A DNA stretch of 64,000 nucleotides, taken from contig NZ_LMFJ01000001.1 in assembly GCF_001426755.1 (NCBI RefSeq), positions 2,248,601 to 2,312,600 of the forward strand, written 5' to 3'. The notes under the pieces were generated by a model. The model saw only the letters and a list, made by a program, of their open reading frames with translations. It was not told where the DNA came from and made no database searches. Positions 35,872 to 45,260 of this stretch are shown here, piece after piece. A program made the translations under genes and the position numbers. The number at the start of each line of letters is the position of its first letter. The first letter of the stretch is position 1. This stretch comes from Aeromicrobium sp. Root495. GTDB taxonomy: Bacteria > Actinomycetota > Actinomycetes > Propionibacteriales > Nocardioidaceae.

Positions 35872-38274
35872 CTACCTCGACGTGACCGTCTTGCGGGCCG
35901 ACGTCTTGGGCGCGACGACGCTCGTGCCCAGGAACTTCACCCGCAGCGTGTGCGTGCCCCTGGCCAGCCTCGGCAGGGTGATCTTCTTGATGCCGTGGGC
36001 GTCGGCCGCGATGGTGGCTGTCTGGATCCGCCGCGAGCCGTCGTAGACCCCGAACGTGCCCCGCGGGTGCGTGACGCCCGGGACGTAGACGCGGGCCCAC
36101 AGCGTGCCGTTGGACGTGTCGTTCACGACGGACCCCATCGTGAGCCTCGTCAGCGTCGGCACGGCGCGGTAGACCGTCACGGTCCTCGTCACCGACGAGC
36201 CGCGCGGCGCCTCCGAGGAACCTGCGTAGGCCACGCGCAGCGCATTGGCACCGGCCAACCAGCGCGTGGGGCTGATGGTGAACGACGCAGTGCCCCCGGC
36301 GGTGAGCGTCGCCGTGTCGAGGACCTCCGAGGCTCCACGCACGAGCCTCACGGTCCCGGCAGCCGGCACCCCGCCGAGCGCTGCGGTGACGTCGACCGTG
36401 GCCGGCACCCCGTACCGCAACGACGTCGGCAGTCCGCTCGTGGTCACGGTGGTGGCCTCGGGAACCACGCCGCTCGAGGTCGAGGTCCGCTCGATGAGCT
36501 CGTACGCCTGCGCGGCCGGGTGGACCGTGTAGGAGAGCCGGTGCCCGATGTCGTCGGGCCTGACGATGTACGAGGCCGACGTCGCCCCCTTGACGGGTTC
36601 ACCGTCCCGCATCCACTGGTAGGCCATCGCGGTCGTGCGGGTCCACCTGCTGCTGGCCGAGACGGGCTCACCCACCACCAGGTCCCCCGACACCGTGGGG
36701 GTCCCGATCGGGGCGGGCAGCCTGGACAGGTCGAGGATCCCGCTTCCACATCGCGTCCTGGCGCAGTTGAGGTTGAGGAGGTACTCCCTGGTGCCGTCGG
36801 ACAGCGAGACGGCGGAGTACTTGGAGGAGGAGCGGAACCCAGAGACCGTGGCCCGCAGGGCTTCCTCGACCCGGTTCCCGTCGGTGATGCCGAGGGAGTA
36901 CATCAGGGCTGCAGCCCCGGAGACGGCCGGCGCAGCCATGCTCGTTCCCATGTACTCGGCGTAGCCGGTCCCGGTGGGGCCCCTCGACCCCGTGCCGACC
37001 GTCGAGAGGATGCCGTTCCTGGCGATGACGTCGTCGCCGCCGGCGGCGGACAGGTCGACCGTCGACCCCACGTTGGAGTAGAAGGCCCGGAAGCCCCACT
37101 CGCTGGTGGCAGCGACCGACACGGCTCCGCTGCACGAGGCCGGGACCTCGAGGTTGGCGTTGCCGAGACCGTTCCCCGCCGCGGCGACGACCACGGCCGG
37201 GATGGACCTGAAGATCCTGGAGTAGGGCACGCAGGCCTCGGCCCGTTCCTGGGACGTGGCGGCAGCCGTGCCCAACGAGACGTTGATGACGTCGGCCGGC
37301 GTGGCGTTGACCGGCACGCCCGAGACCTTCGCTCCGGAGGCCCAGGCGATGGCCGCCATGATGTCGGAGTCCCAGCCGCCGCACCTGCCCACCGCGCGCA
37401 CCGGCTGGACCTTGACGCCTGGGGCGATGCCGCTGATGCCGATCCCGTTGTCGGCCTGCGCCGCGACGATGCCTGCCACGTGGGTGCCGTGCCAGGAGCT
37501 CCGCTCGAAGTCGTTGCCGCCGGTGGGGTAGCAGTACCGGTCGTTCGCGTTGATCCAGTCGCCGGGGTCGCTGGGGTCGCTGTCACGACCGTCGCCGTCG
37601 TTGGCGGTGTAGAAGCGGTGCGGATCGCCCTCCGGCAGCGGCTGGGCATCGTCTCCCTGGTCCGCCCCGATCATGTCGTAGCCCTCGACGAGCTGGTTCT
37701 TCAGGTCGGGGTGCTCCTTGCGGATCCCCGTGTCCACGACGGCCACGACCACCGCGGGGTCGCCCTGGGTGGATCGCCACACCGAGGGCGCCTTGGTGGA
37801 GTAGCCGCCAGCCGGACTGGCGTAGGCGGTGTCCCAGACGCCCTTCTGCCGTGGGAAGGAGGGGTCGTCGGGGGTCACCGGGGAGGCGACGGAGGCCTTG
37901 CGGCGGGCGTCGGGCACCGCCCACACCACGTCGTCGCGCTGCTCCACCTCGGCTGCGAGGTCCGCTGCGTCGTCGTAGCCGACCGGCTCCTCGAAGCCCA
38001 CGGTGGAGATCGCGCCCGTGAGACGCTCAGCATCCACGACCTCGACCTCGGAGCCTGCGGCGGCGTCGGCGGCCCGTTCCAGCGTGGCGGACGACGTCCC
38101 GCTCGTGGTCTGCACGATGAGTCCGCGCGCCACGGGCGACGCCGCCTGCGTCAGGCCTGCGACCTTCTCCTCGGTGGACGGCAGCGTCGCGTCGGTGGCG
38201 GCCACCGCGACGGCCGGAACGGTCGTGAGGACCAGGACGCTGCAGGCGGACAGGACGAGACGACGACCGGACAT
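35872..38274 (-). CDS. Secreted subtilisin-like S8 serine protease with Ig-like C-terminal modules
   Basis: 800 residues. A signal peptide (1 to about 27), a propeptide-like region (about 30-130) and the S8 catalytic domain (about 165-500). The triad is Asp in VVAVVDTGI (about 181), His in HGTHVAGI (about 262) and Ser in GTSMAAPAVSG (about 445). A YQWMRDG module (about 530-600), the same type as in the CHAP protein at 45274, and two Ig-like domains follow. The ATG at 38274 is behind GAGGAGCTCC. It converges on the GH16-like gene. Several Cys pairs suggest disulfides. Confidence 0.93.
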   Translation of the reverse strand: MSGRRLVLSACSVLVLTTVPAVAVAATDATLPSTEEKVAGLTQAASPVARGLIVQTTSGTSSATLERAADAAAGSEVEVVDAERLTGAISTVGFEEPVGYDDAADLAAEVEQRDDVVWAVPDARRKASVASPVTPDDPSFPRQKGVWDTAYASPAGGYSTKAPSVWRSTQGDPAVVVAVVDTGIRKEHPDLKNQLVEGYDMIGADQGDDAQPLPEGDPHRFYTANDGDGRDSDPSDPGDWINANDRYCYPTGGNDFERSSWHGTHVAGIVAAQADNGIGISGIAPGVKVQPVRAVGRCGGWDSDIMAAIAWASGAKVSGVPVNATPADVINVSLGTAAATSQERAEACVPYSRIFRSIPAVVVAAAGNGLGNANLEVPASCSGAVSVAATSEWGFRAFYSNVGSTVDLSAAGGDDVIARNGILSTVGTGSRGPTGTGYAEYMGTSMAAPAVSGAAALMYSLGITDGNRVEEALRATVSGFRSSSKYSAVSLSDGTREYLLNLNCARTRCGSGILDLSRLPAPIGTPTVSGDLVVGEPVSASSRWTRTTAMAYQWMRDGEPVKGATSASYIVRPDDIGHRLSYTVHPAAQAYELIERTSTSSGVVPEATTVTTSGLPTSLRYGVPATVDVTAALGGVPAAGTVRLVRGASEVLDTATLTAGGTASFTISPTRWLAGANALRVAYAGSSEAPRGSSVTRTVTVYRAVPTLTRLTMGSVVNDTSNGTLWARVYVPGVTHPRGTFGVYDGSRRIQTATIAADAHGIKKITLPRLARGTHTLRVKFLGTSVVAPKTSARKTVTSR

Positions 38275-38319
38275 GGAGCTCCTCGCGTGGGTGCGACGCA
38301 CTCCCGCGTCGCTCCGGAC

Positions 38320-38325
38320 ATCCTA
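38320..38325 (-). promoter_or_regulatory. Candidate -10 box of the S8 protease gene
   Basis: TAGGAT on the minus strand, about 45 bases before the ATG. No clear -35. Confidence 0.4.
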
Positions 38326-38360
38326 GACGTCGGACCGGGGAGCCCCGGCCCGGGCGAACG

Positions 38361-38407
38361 ACGAGGCCCCCGCCACCACCTCGTGAGAGGGGCGACGGGG
38401 GCCTCGT
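38361..38407 (-). terminator. Terminator of the alpha operon (after rplQ)
   Basis: A 12-base perfect stem (ACGAGGCCCCCG/CGGGGGCCTCGT) with a 23-base loop begins 15 bases after the rplQ stop. Confidence 0.75.
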
Positions 38408-38422
38408 GCGAAGCGACCTGGC

Positions 38423-39007
38423 TCAGGCGTCCTTGGACTCGGAGTCAGCCTCGGGATCGGCGACGGCCTCGGCCGCAGCCTCGACCTCCTCCGTGGTGGC
38501 GGGCTCGGCCTCGGCGTTGCCATCCGGCGTGCCGGCGACGACGTCGGTCTCGACGTCTCCGGGCTCACCCTCGGCGTTCACCGCGGGCGTCTCGTCCTCG
38601 ACGACGGGCGCCGGAGCAGCAGCCTTGGGAGCGGCCTGCGCGGCGAAGGACTTCTCCTCCACGATCTCGATGACGGCCATGGGGGCGTTGTCGCCCTTGC
38701 GCGGCGCGATCTTCGTGATGCGCGTGTAGCCGCCCGGACGGGTGGCCATGGCCGGACCGATCTCCGTGAAGAGGGTGTGCAGGACACCCTTGTCGCGGAT
38801 GACCTTGACGACCTGGCGGCGGTTGGCCACCGTGTCGTTCTTGGCCTTGGTGATGAGGTGCTCGGCGTACGGACGCAGACGGCGGGCCTTGGCCTCGGTC
38901 GTCGTGATGCGGCCGTGCTCGAACAGCGACTGAGCCAGGTTGGCCAGGATCAGACGCTGGTGCGCGGGGCTACCGCCGAGGCGGGCTCCCTTGGTGGGTG
39001 TGGGCAT
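38423..39007 (-). CDS. rplQ: 50S ribosomal protein L17
   Basis: 194 residues. The core (1 to about 120; [38 protein letters not shown]) is standard L17, at the end of the alpha operon. About 75 residues of acidic Ala/Glu/Asp-rich sequence follow, a disordered extension common in actinobacterial L17. It lies 53 bases after rpoA and is followed by a hairpin terminator. Confidence 0.96.
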   Translation of the reverse strand: MPTPTKGARLGGSPAHQRLILANLAQSLFEHGRITTTEAKARRLRPYAEHLITKAKNDTVANRRQVVKVIRDKGVLHTLFTEIGPAMATRPGGYTRITKIAPRKGDNAPMAVIEIVEEKSFAAQAAPKAAAPAPVVEDETPAVNAEGEPGDVETDVVAGTPDGNAEAEPATTEEVEAAAEAVADPEADSESKDA

Positions 39008-39060
39008 CGTGTTTCTCCGGATTCAGAAGGTGTGACCGGGCGATCAGTCCGAGCCGAGGC

Positions 39061-40071
39061 TCAGTACTGCTCGTCCTCGGCGAAGCTGGCGTCGTCGTCG
39101 TAGTCCGCGAGAGCAGCGGCCGGGTCGAAGCCGGCGGGGCTGTCCTTGAGACCGAGGCCCATCTCCTGCAGCTTCAGCTTGACCTCGTCGATCGACTTGG
39201 AGCCGAAGTTGCGGATGTCGAGCAGGTCCTGCTCCGAGCGCGTGATGAGCTCACCCACGGTGTGGATGCCCTCGCGCTTGAGGCAGTTGTAGGAGCGGAC
39301 CGTGAAGTTCAGGTCCTCGATCGGCAGGGCCAGGTCGGCAGCGAGCTGCTCGTCGACGGGCGACGGGCCGATGTCGATGCCCTCGGCCTCGACGTTGAGC
39401 TCACGAGCCAGTCCGAACAGCTCCACCAGGGTGGAGCCGGCCGACGCGATGGCGTCGCGCGGCAGGAGCGACTTCTTGGTCTCGACGTCGATGACGAGCT
39501 TGTCGAAGTCGGTGCGCTGCTCGACACGGGTGGCCTCGACCTTGTAGGTCACCTTGAGCACCGGGCTGTAGATCGAGTCGACGGGCATGCGCCCGATCTC
39601 CTCGTCGCCGGTCTTGTTCTGCACGGCCGAGACGTAGCCGCGGCCACGCTCGACGACGAGCTCGATCTCGAGGTTGCCCTTGTCGTTGAGCGTCGCGACG
39701 TGGAGGTCGGGGTTGTGCACCTCGACACCTGCCGGCGGCTCGATGTCGGCGGCGGTGGCGACGCCGGCACCGGACTTGCGCAGGTACATCACGACGGGCT
39801 CGTCGATGGTGGACGAGACGACGAGGTTCTTCAGGTTGAGGATGATCTCGGTGACGTCCTCGGTGACTCCGGGGACGGTCGAGAACTCGTGCAGGACACC
39901 GTCGACCTTGATCGACGTGACGGCTGCACCGGGGATCGACGACAGCAGCGTGCGACGCAGCGAGTTGCCGAGGGTGTAGCCGAAGCCGGGCTCCAGGGGC
40001 TCGATGACGAACCGCGAGCGGAACTCGTCGACGACCTCTTCGGACAGGACAGGGCGCTGGGCGATCAGCAT
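39061..40071 (-). CDS. rpoA: DNA-directed RNA polymerase subunit alpha
   Basis: 336 residues. The N-terminal dimerisation domain has [20 protein letters not shown] and the GxxL/SSIPG region; a flexible linker leads to the C-terminal DNA/activator-binding domain ([20 protein letters not shown] and [16 protein letters not shown]). An acidic tail [14 protein letters not shown] closes it. It is located between rpsD and rplQ as in all actinobacterial alpha operons. Confidence 0.98.
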   Translation of the reverse strand: MLIAQRPVLSEEVVDEFRSRFVIEPLEPGFGYTLGNSLRRTLLSSIPGAAVTSIKVDGVLHEFSTVPGVTEDVTEIILNLKNLVVSSTIDEPVVMYLRKSGAGVATAADIEPPAGVEVHNPDLHVATLNDKGNLEIELVVERGRGYVSAVQNKTGDEEIGRMPVDSIYSPVLKVTYKVEATRVEQRTDFDKLVIDVETKKSLLPRDAIASAGSTLVELFGLARELNVEAEGIDIGPSPVDEQLAADLALPIEDLNFTVRSYNCLKREGIHTVGELITRSEQDLLDIRNFGSKSIDEVKLKLQEMGLGLKDSPAGFDPAAALADYDDDASFAEDEQY

Positions 40072-40131
40072 GTATTTCTTCCTTTCCGGCCCACCACTAT
40101 TTGAGGACCGGTCTGAGGGATGAGGGGTAGA

Positions 40132-40740
40132 TCAGATCTTCGAGTAGAACTCGACGATCAGCTGCTCCTGGATGGGAACGGTGATCTGGGCGCGGACGGG
40201 CTTCTCGTGCACGAGGATCCGGCCACGCTCGGGGTCGACGCTGAGCCACGCCGGGACGGTGTCCGAGTCGTGGGTCTCGCGCGTGACGATGAACGGCGTC
40301 GTCTCGAGGCTCTTGGGCCGGACATCGATGATGTCGTGCTTGGAGACCTGGAAGGACGGGATGTTGGTCTTCACGCCGTTGACGATGAAGTGACCGTGCG
40401 TGACGAGCTGACGGGCGTGGCGACGCGTGCGGGCCAGGCCCGCGCGGTAGACCACGTTGTCGAGACGGCACTCGAGCAGGGCCAGCAGGTTGTCGCCGGT
40501 CTTGCCGGGCTTGCGGTGAGCAGTCTCGTAGTACTTGCGGAACTGCTTCTCGAGCACGCCGTAGGTGTAACGCGCCTTCTGCTTCTCCTGCAGCTGGGTG
40601 CGGTACTCCGACTCCTTGATGCGTGCGCGTCCGTGCATGCCGGGCGGGTAGGGGCGACGCTCGAATGCGGCGTCACCACCGACGAGGTCGACGCCGAGGC
40701 GGCGCGACTTCTTCGTGAGAGGTCCGGTGTAACGGGCCAT
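40132..40740 (-). CDS. rpsD: 30S ribosomal protein S4
   Basis: 202 residues. ARYTGPLTKKSRRLGVDLVG at the N-terminus and an S4 RNA-binding domain in the middle (LECRLDNVVYRAG, HARQLVTHGHFIVNG). No N-terminal Cys4 zinc cluster, so it is the zinc-free form. Primary 16S rRNA binder and possible translational regulator of this operon. It is 38 bases downstream of rpsK. Confidence 0.97.
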   Translation of the reverse strand: MARYTGPLTKKSRRLGVDLVGGDAAFERRPYPPGMHGRARIKESEYRTQLQEKQKARYTYGVLEKQFRKYYETAHRKPGKTGDNLLALLECRLDNVVYRAGLARTRRHARQLVTHGHFIVNGVKTNIPSFQVSKHDIIDVRPKSLETTPFIVTRETHDSDTVPAWLSVDPERGRILVHEKPVRAQITVPIQEQLIVEFYSKI

Positions 40741-40778
40741 GGGTATCTAGCTCCTGGGAATCTGGGTTCAGGCAGTCG

Positions 40779-41177
40779 TCAGAGACGACGGTGCTTGGGA
40801 GGACGGCAGCCGTTGTGGGGGCTGGGGGTCACGTCGGAGATGGTGCCGACCTCGAGGCCGACCGCGCTCAGCGACCGGATCGCCGTCTCGCGACCCGAGC
40901 CCGGGCCCTTCACGAAGACGTCGACCTTCTTCATCCCGTGCTCCTGCGCCTGACGGCCAGCGGCCTCGGCAGCCATGCCGGCTGCGAACGGCGTGGACTT
41001 GCGCGAGCCCTTGAAACCGACGGTTCCGCCGGAGGCCCACGCGATGACGGCGCCCGAGGGATCCGTGATCGTCACGTGCGTGTTGTTGAACGTGCTCTTG
41101 ATGTGGGCTTCGCCCTGAACGACGTTCTTCTTCTCCTTGCGGCGGACCTTCTTGGCGCCAGCGGTCTTGGGAGGCAT
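40779..41177 (-). CDS. rpsK: 30S ribosomal protein S11
   Basis: 132 residues. [20 protein letters not shown], the glycine-rich [20 protein letters not shown] and the C-terminal [18 protein letters not shown] identify S11, a platform protein near the mRNA exit. The ATG at 41177 begins 4 bases after the rpsM stop. Confidence 0.97.
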   Translation of the reverse strand: MPPKTAGAKKVRRKEKKNVVQGEAHIKSTFNNTHVTITDPSGAVIAWASGGTVGFKGSRKSTPFAAGMAAEAAGRQAQEHGMKKVDVFVKGPGSGRETAIRSLSAVGLEVGTISDVTPSPHNGCRPPKHRRL

Positions 41178-41181
41178 GAAC

Positions 41182-41550
41182 TCACTTCTTCTTTCCGGCG
41201 ACGGTGCGCTTGGGACCCTTGCGGGTACGCGCGTTGGTCTTGGTGCGCTGGCCACGGACGGGCAGGTGCGCACGGTGACGGCGGCCCTGGTACGAGCCGA
41301 TCTCCATCTTGCGGCGGATGTCCGCGGTGACCTCGCGGCGCAGGTCACCCTCGACCTGGAAGTTGCCTTCGATGTGGTCACGCAGGGCGACGAGCTGGGT
41401 GTCGTCGAGCTCGTGGACGCGCAGGTTGGGGTCGATGCCGGTGGCGGCGAGGGTCTCCTGTGCGCGGGTGCGACCCACGCCGAAGATGTAGGTGAGAGCG
41501 ATCTCGATGCGCTTGTCGCGCGGGAGATCAACTCCTACGAGGCGTGCCAT
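41182..41550 (-). CDS. rpsM: 30S ribosomal protein S13
   Basis: 122 residues. [20 protein letters not shown] and the C-terminal [17 protein letters not shown] motif that contacts tRNA in the P site. It is preceded by a long, structured 176-base gap after rpmJ. Confidence 0.97.
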   Translation of the reverse strand: MARLVGVDLPRDKRIEIALTYIFGVGRTRAQETLAATGIDPNLRVHELDDTQLVALRDHIEGNFQVEGDLRREVTADIRRKMEIGSYQGRRHRAHLPVRGQRTKTNARTRKGPKRTVAGKKK

Positions 41551-41726
41551 GAATGGCGTTCCTTCCGTTCGACACAGGTGTGGTCGTCCGCGGCGTCCCC
41601 GCTGCCTCCAGAGATCTCATGTGTCTCTGAGCAGGGCCCCGGCCTGTGTTCCGGGGGTGACCCATCGGCGTGAGCCGGTGGGAGCCGTCAGACGTTCAGT
41701 ACTGCTTCGTGAAAGAAGACTCTGCT
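41551..41726 (-). other. Structured gap between rpmJ and rpsM
   Basis: 176 bases, unusually long inside this operon. It contains two hairpins: CAGAGA/TCTCTG (41609-41629) and CCCATCGGC/GCCGGTGGG (41661-41682, one mismatch, GTGA loop). It could be a leader for S13/S4-type autoregulation or an internal promoter/terminator. Confidence 0.5.
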
Positions 41727-41840
41727 TCAGCCCTGGCGCTGCTTGTGGCGCGGGTTCTCGCAGATGACCATGACGCGTCCGTGGCGACGGATCACCTTGC
41801 ACTTGTCACAGATCTTCTTCACGCTCGGGTTGACCTTCAT
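41727..41840 (-). CDS. rpmJ: 50S ribosomal protein L36
   Basis: 37 residues. [19 protein letters not shown] with the zinc ligands (Cys-x2-Cys, then Cys and His in [13 protein letters not shown]) intact, so it is the zinc-containing form. It lies between infA and rpsM, the standard order. Confidence 0.97.
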   Translation of the reverse strand: MKVNPSVKKICDKCKVIRRHGRVMVICENPRHKQRQG

Positions 41841-41910
41841 GGATCTGAAGCTCTCTTCTGATTGAACGTGAATGTCGGTTTTCAGTTGTGGGCCGTGCAG
41901 CGAGCCGGGC

Positions 41911-42132
41911 TCACTTGTAGCGGTAGACGATCCGCCCTCGGCTGAGGTCGTACGGCGAGAGCTCCACCACGACCCGGTCCTCGGGGAGGATCCGGATGTA
42001 GTGCTGACGCATCTTGCCGCTGATGTGCGCGAGGACCTTGTGACCGTTGGCCAGCTCGACCCGGAACATCGCGTTCGGGAGCGCCTCAACGACTGCGCCC
42101 TCCATCTCGATGACGCCTTCTTTTTTCGCCAT
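41911..42132 (-). CDS. infA: Translation initiation factor IF-1
   Basis: 73 residues, an S1/OB-fold protein ([36 protein letters not shown], and the end RGRIVYRYK). First gene of the alpha operon, with a good promoter upstream. In most actinobacteria it directly follows map; here map is 5.6 kb away. Confidence 0.98.
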   Translation of the reverse strand: MAKKEGVIEMEGAVVEALPNAMFRVELANGHKVLAHISGKMRQHYIRILPEDRVVVELSPYDLSRGRIVYRYK

Positions 42133-42435
42133 GAACCCCAGCTTCTTCGGTTGCTTCGTCTGATGGCCGGTGACACGCGCGCAAGCCCTGCTCCTTGGGA
42201 CCGAGGTCCCGACGAAGAAGCCCAGTGAAGGGCATGGGTGTACGCGCCTGACAAGGCCGACAGGTCAGTCTAGGCCGTGAGGGCGGTCTAACTCAAATCG
42301 GAGCGGGACCGCTCGCTCGTCTGCTCGTGACCGGCCACCGCCGGTCACCCTTCCGGCTGACACTTCACCCGCCGGCCACCTCATGGTCGTCCAGCGCTGG
42401 GACCGTGGGCCGACCCGACCCCGACAGGAGCTCCC
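42133..42435. other. Divergent intergenic region between infA and the histidine phosphatase gene
   Basis: 303 bases. The infA side carries a palindrome GGGACCGAGGTCCC (42197-42210) in the leader and the promoter at 42267-42296. On the phosphatase side only AGGAG at 42429-42433 is seen; I found no clear promoter there. Confidence 0.6.
42267..42296 (-). promoter_or_regulatory. Promoter of the infA-rplQ (alpha) operon
   Basis: On the minus strand, -35 TTGAGT (42296 to 42291), an 18-base spacer and -10 TAGACT (42272 to 42267), about 130 bases upstream of infA. Confidence 0.7.
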
Positions 42436-43704
42436 GTGCTCTCCGCCGTCCTCGCCGTGCTGGCTGCCATGACGAGCCTGCTGCCCCTCCCGGCCGGTCC
42501 GGCGCACGCCGACCCGTCGCTCGCGTCGCTCAGCCCGTACCCCGCCTCCGCACCGCGCACGGCACCTGTTCCCTCCGGGTACGAGCCCGTCTTCACGGAG
42601 TCCCTCGATCGTCACGGCTCCCGCACCACTGCGTCGCGCACCGACATGACCTTGACGCTCGCGCGGATCGCCGAGGCCCGTGCCGCCGGCGGGCTCCGGG
42701 ACGACGCCGACGAGCTCGAGCGTCAGGTGAGGACGCTCCAGGCCGACGTCCGGCGGATCGGGGTGGGCGAGCTGACCCCGGTCGGCGAGGCCGAGCTCCG
42801 AGGCATCGGCGCCCGGGTGGGCCTCCGGCTGCCCGGGCTGCTCGGGCCGGCGACGCGCGTCGAGATCTGGTCCTCGGGCGTGCAGCGCGCCTCGGACAGC
42901 GCCGAGGCCTTCCGCGGCGGGCTCGCCGCCGGCGCTCCGTCCACGTCGATCGGGGAGGTCGAGGCCGATCCGCGGCTCCTGCGCTTCGACAAGACCGACG
43001 CGGAGTACGCCCGCTTCCTGGCCGACGACGTCGCCGCCACGCAGGCCATCCGCCGGGTCGCGGAGTCCGCGCCGGTGCAGGCGGCCGCGACCGACGTGCT
43101 GGAGCGGGTCTTCACCCCGGCGTACGTGTCCACGCTCGACGACCCGGCCGCAGCGGCACTCTCCCTCTGGAACCTCTATGCCATCGTGCCCGGCATGGGC
43201 GACGCGACGTCGGCAGACTTCTCGGCCTTCGTCAGTCACTCCGACGCCGTGGCCCTCGGCACGCTCCACGACGCCGACTACTTCTACCGCCGAGGACCGT
43301 CCTTCTCGGGCCAGGACGACACGTACCGTGCCGCCCGGGTCCTCCTCGACGACTTCTTCGCCGCGGTCCACCGCAGGTTGAAGGGCGGCGCCACGGCCGG
43401 GGTGTTCCGGTTCGCGCACGCCGAGCAGCTCATCCCGTTCTCGGCGCTCGTCGGCCTCCCGGGCAGCACGCAGCAGGTCACGCCCGGGCGGCCGTACAGC
43501 GCGGCCGACAACCCGTGGCGCGGCGGCCTGGTGTCCCCGCTCGGTGGCAACGTGCAGTGGGACGTCTTCCGGGACGACCGCGGCCGGGTGCTCGTGCGGG
43601 TCCTGCAGAACGAGCGCCAGGTTCCAGTGGCGGAGCGCTGCCGCCCGGCGCCCGGCACGCGCCTCTACTACCGCCTCACCGAGCTGAGGCGGTGCCTCCG
43701 CTAG
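42436..43704 (+). CDS. Secreted histidine-type phosphatase (MINPP/phytase-like)
   Basis: 422 residues. The signal peptide (SAVLAVLAAMTSLLPLPAGPA) ends near Ala 25. The histidine-phosphatase RHG motif is ESLDRHGSRT (His near 60), and the acid/base motif is FAHAEQ (His-Ala-Glu near 328-330). HAE rather than HD is characteristic of multiple inositol polyphosphate phosphatases, so extracellular phosphate release from inositol phosphates is a reasonable prediction. Further Cys near the C-terminus. The start is GTG at 42436 behind AGGAG. Confidence 0.88.
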   Translation: MLSAVLAVLAAMTSLLPLPAGPAHADPSLASLSPYPASAPRTAPVPSGYEPVFTESLDRHGSRTTASRTDMTLTLARIAEARAAGGLRDDADELERQVRTLQADVRRIGVGELTPVGEAELRGIGARVGLRLPGLLGPATRVEIWSSGVQRASDSAEAFRGGLAAGAPSTSIGEVEADPRLLRFDKTDAEYARFLADDVAATQAIRRVAESAPVQAAATDVLERVFTPAYVSTLDDPAAAALSLWNLYAIVPGMGDATSADFSAFVSHSDAVALGTLHDADYFYRRGPSFSGQDDTYRAARVLLDDFFAAVHRRLKGGATAGVFRFAHAEQLIPFSALVGLPGSTQQVTPGRPYSAADNPWRGGLVSPLGGNVQWDVFRDDRGRVLVRVLQNERQVPVAERCRPAPGTRLYYRLTELRRCLR

Positions 43705-44150
43705 ACCGCGGTGGCCCCCGGCCGGTCGATCAGGCGCGACAGCACGATCGCCGTCTCGGTGTGGTCGACGTTGGCCGTCTCGATGCGGACGCGCTCCAGG
43801 GCTCGCTCCAGGTCACGCACGTCGCGCGCCACGATGTGCAGGAGCGCGTCGGCCTGACCCGAGACCGTGGCGGCCGCCCTCACCTCGGGCACGCGGCTGA
43901 AGGCGGCGCGCAGCTCGTCGGGCGAGATGGTCCCTTGGCAGTGGACCTCGACGTACGCCTCGGTGGTCCAGCCCATGTGGTGCGGGTCCACGACGGCCGT
44001 GAACCCGGCGATCACGCCGTCGCCGACGAGGCGGTCCATCCGACGCTTCACCGCCGAGGCCGAGAGGCCCACCCGGTCCCCGACCGTGGCGTACGGGGCG
44101 CGACCGTCCTCCATGAGGACGTCGATGATCTGGCGGTCCACGGGGTCCAT
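43701..44150 (-). CDS. Lrp/AsnC family transcriptional regulator
   Basis: 149 residues. N-terminal winged helix-turn-helix (DRQIIDVLMEDGRAPYATVG, then LSASAVKRRMDRL) and a C-terminal RAM ligand-binding domain (AYVEVHC..., VSGQADALLHIVARDV). It is divergent from the dimethylargininase-like gene, which it probably regulates; a perfect 14-base palindrome lies just upstream of its ATG. A longer in-frame start is open, but homology begins at this ATG. It ends 4 bases into the phosphatase gene tail (convergent). Confidence 0.93.
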   Translation of the reverse strand: MDPVDRQIIDVLMEDGRAPYATVGDRVGLSASAVKRRMDRLVGDGVIAGFTAVVDPHHMGWTTEAYVEVHCQGTISPDELRAAFSRVPEVRAAATVSGQADALLHIVARDVRDLERALERVRIETANVDHTETAIVLSRLIDRPGATAV

Positions 44151-44156
44151 GAATCC

Positions 44157-44170
44157 ATTCTTGCAAGAAT
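44157..44170. promoter_or_regulatory. Palindromic candidate operator for the Lrp/AsnC regulator
   Basis: ATTCTTGCAAGAAT is a perfect palindrome 6 bases upstream of the regulator ATG. Its size and symmetry fit an Lrp/AsnC site and its position would allow autorepression. Confidence 0.65.
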
Positions 44171-44261
44171 CCTTCACACAAGCGGCATCGACGCGGGATT
44201 CCTGATCGTCGACACCACTTTTCGGCTTCGTCGTATCGGCGCGGCGGCTCCTAGCATGGAT

Positions 44262-44267
44262 TCGTTG
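44262..44267 (+). promoter_or_regulatory. Candidate -10 box of the dimethylargininase-like gene
   Basis: TAGCAT, 35 bases before the ATG at 44303, which has AGGAGG 5 bases upstream. Confidence 0.45.
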
Positions 44268-44302
44268 CGCCGAACGTCCTCGATCGACGGCCAGGAGGCC
44301 CC

Positions 44303-45181
44303 ATGACCCTGCTCGACTCCCCGTCGTACGTCGTCTCCCCCGACACCTCGCGCGCGCCGCTACGCACGGCCCGGACCCGCAGCTACGCGATGTGCGCACC
44401 CGAGCACTTCGCGGTCGAGTACGCCATCAACCCCTGGATGCATCCCGGCATCGCCGTCGACCGCGACCGCGCCCTCGAGCAGTGGGCCACCCTCGTGCAG
44501 ACGTACCGGACCCTCGGCCACCGGGTCGACGTCGCGCCTGCCCTGCCAGGACAGCCCGACATGGTGTTCGCGGCCAACGGCGCCACCACGGTGGGGGATC
44601 GGACGTACGGCGCGATGTTCCGTCACGAGGAACGTCGCGCCGAGGCAGGCGCCTGGGCCGAGTGGCTCACCGAACGAGGGCACGACGTCACCCGCCCGGT
44701 CCAGACCAACGAGGGCGAGGGCGACTTCCTCGTCCTGGGATCCATGGTCCTGGCGGGCACGGGGTTCCGCACGAGCATCGCCGCCCACGTCGAGGCCCAG
44801 CAGGTGCTCGACCGCCCCGTCGTCTCGCTCGAGCTCGTGGACCCCCGCTTCTACCACCTCGACACCGCCCTCGCGGTGCTCGACGACGGCAACGGGGAGG
44901 CGCCCGCCGACGTCGCCTACGTCCGCCGCGCCTTCAGCCGCCACAGCCTCCGCACGTTGCGCCAGCTCTTCCCCGACGCACTCGAGGTCGACGAGGCGGA
45001 CGCGCTGGCGCTCGGCCTCAACGCGGTGAGCGACGGCCGCCACGTGGTGCTCCCCGTCCAGGCCCGGGGCCTCGCGGAGCAGCTCGACACCCGGGGCTAC
45101 GTGCCCGTCCCCCTCGACGTCAGCGAGCTGCTCAAGGCCGGCGGGAGCGTCAAGTGCTGCACGATGGAGCTGCACGCCTGA
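44303..45181 (+). CDS. Dimethylargininase-like amidinotransferase/hydrolase
   Basis: 292 residues of the pentein (guanidino-modifying) fold: an early Asn-rich region (DMVFAANGA), NEGEGDFLVLG, a catalytic His in DPRFYHLDTAL and the catalytic Cys in GGSVKCCTMEL at the very end. Members are annotated as dimethylargininases or arginine-deiminase-like enzymes; next to Lrp/AsnC regulators they usually serve arginine catabolism. No rocD partner is seen nearby. The exact substrate is not settled. Confidence 0.88.
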   Translation: MTLLDSPSYVVSPDTSRAPLRTARTRSYAMCAPEHFAVEYAINPWMHPGIAVDRDRALEQWATLVQTYRTLGHRVDVAPALPGQPDMVFAANGATTVGDRTYGAMFRHEERRAEAGAWAEWLTERGHDVTRPVQTNEGEGDFLVLGSMVLAGTGFRTSIAAHVEAQQVLDRPVVSLELVDPRFYHLDTALAVLDDGNGEAPADVAYVRRAFSRHSLRTLRQLFPDALEVDEADALALGLNAVSDGRHVVLPVQARGLAEQLDTRGYVPVPLDVSELLKAGGSVKCCTMELHA

Positions 45182-45260
45182 ACCGCTTGATTTCGCGGTG
45201 GAATGCGAGCCCCAGACACCACTTCTGACCTTCCCTGCCCCACGAGTCACATTTTTCACG

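Noticed and set aside
35950-38673. Open frame of over 900 codons on the plus strand opposite the S8 protease
   Set aside because: Composition is Arg/Gly/Val-rich with no family motifs; it is the antisense shadow of the protease gene, whose catalytic triad is complete.
42197-42210. GGGACCGAGGTCCC in the infA leader as a terminator
   Set aside because: The loop would be only two bases and it lies between the promoter and the gene; at most it is a protein-binding palindrome.
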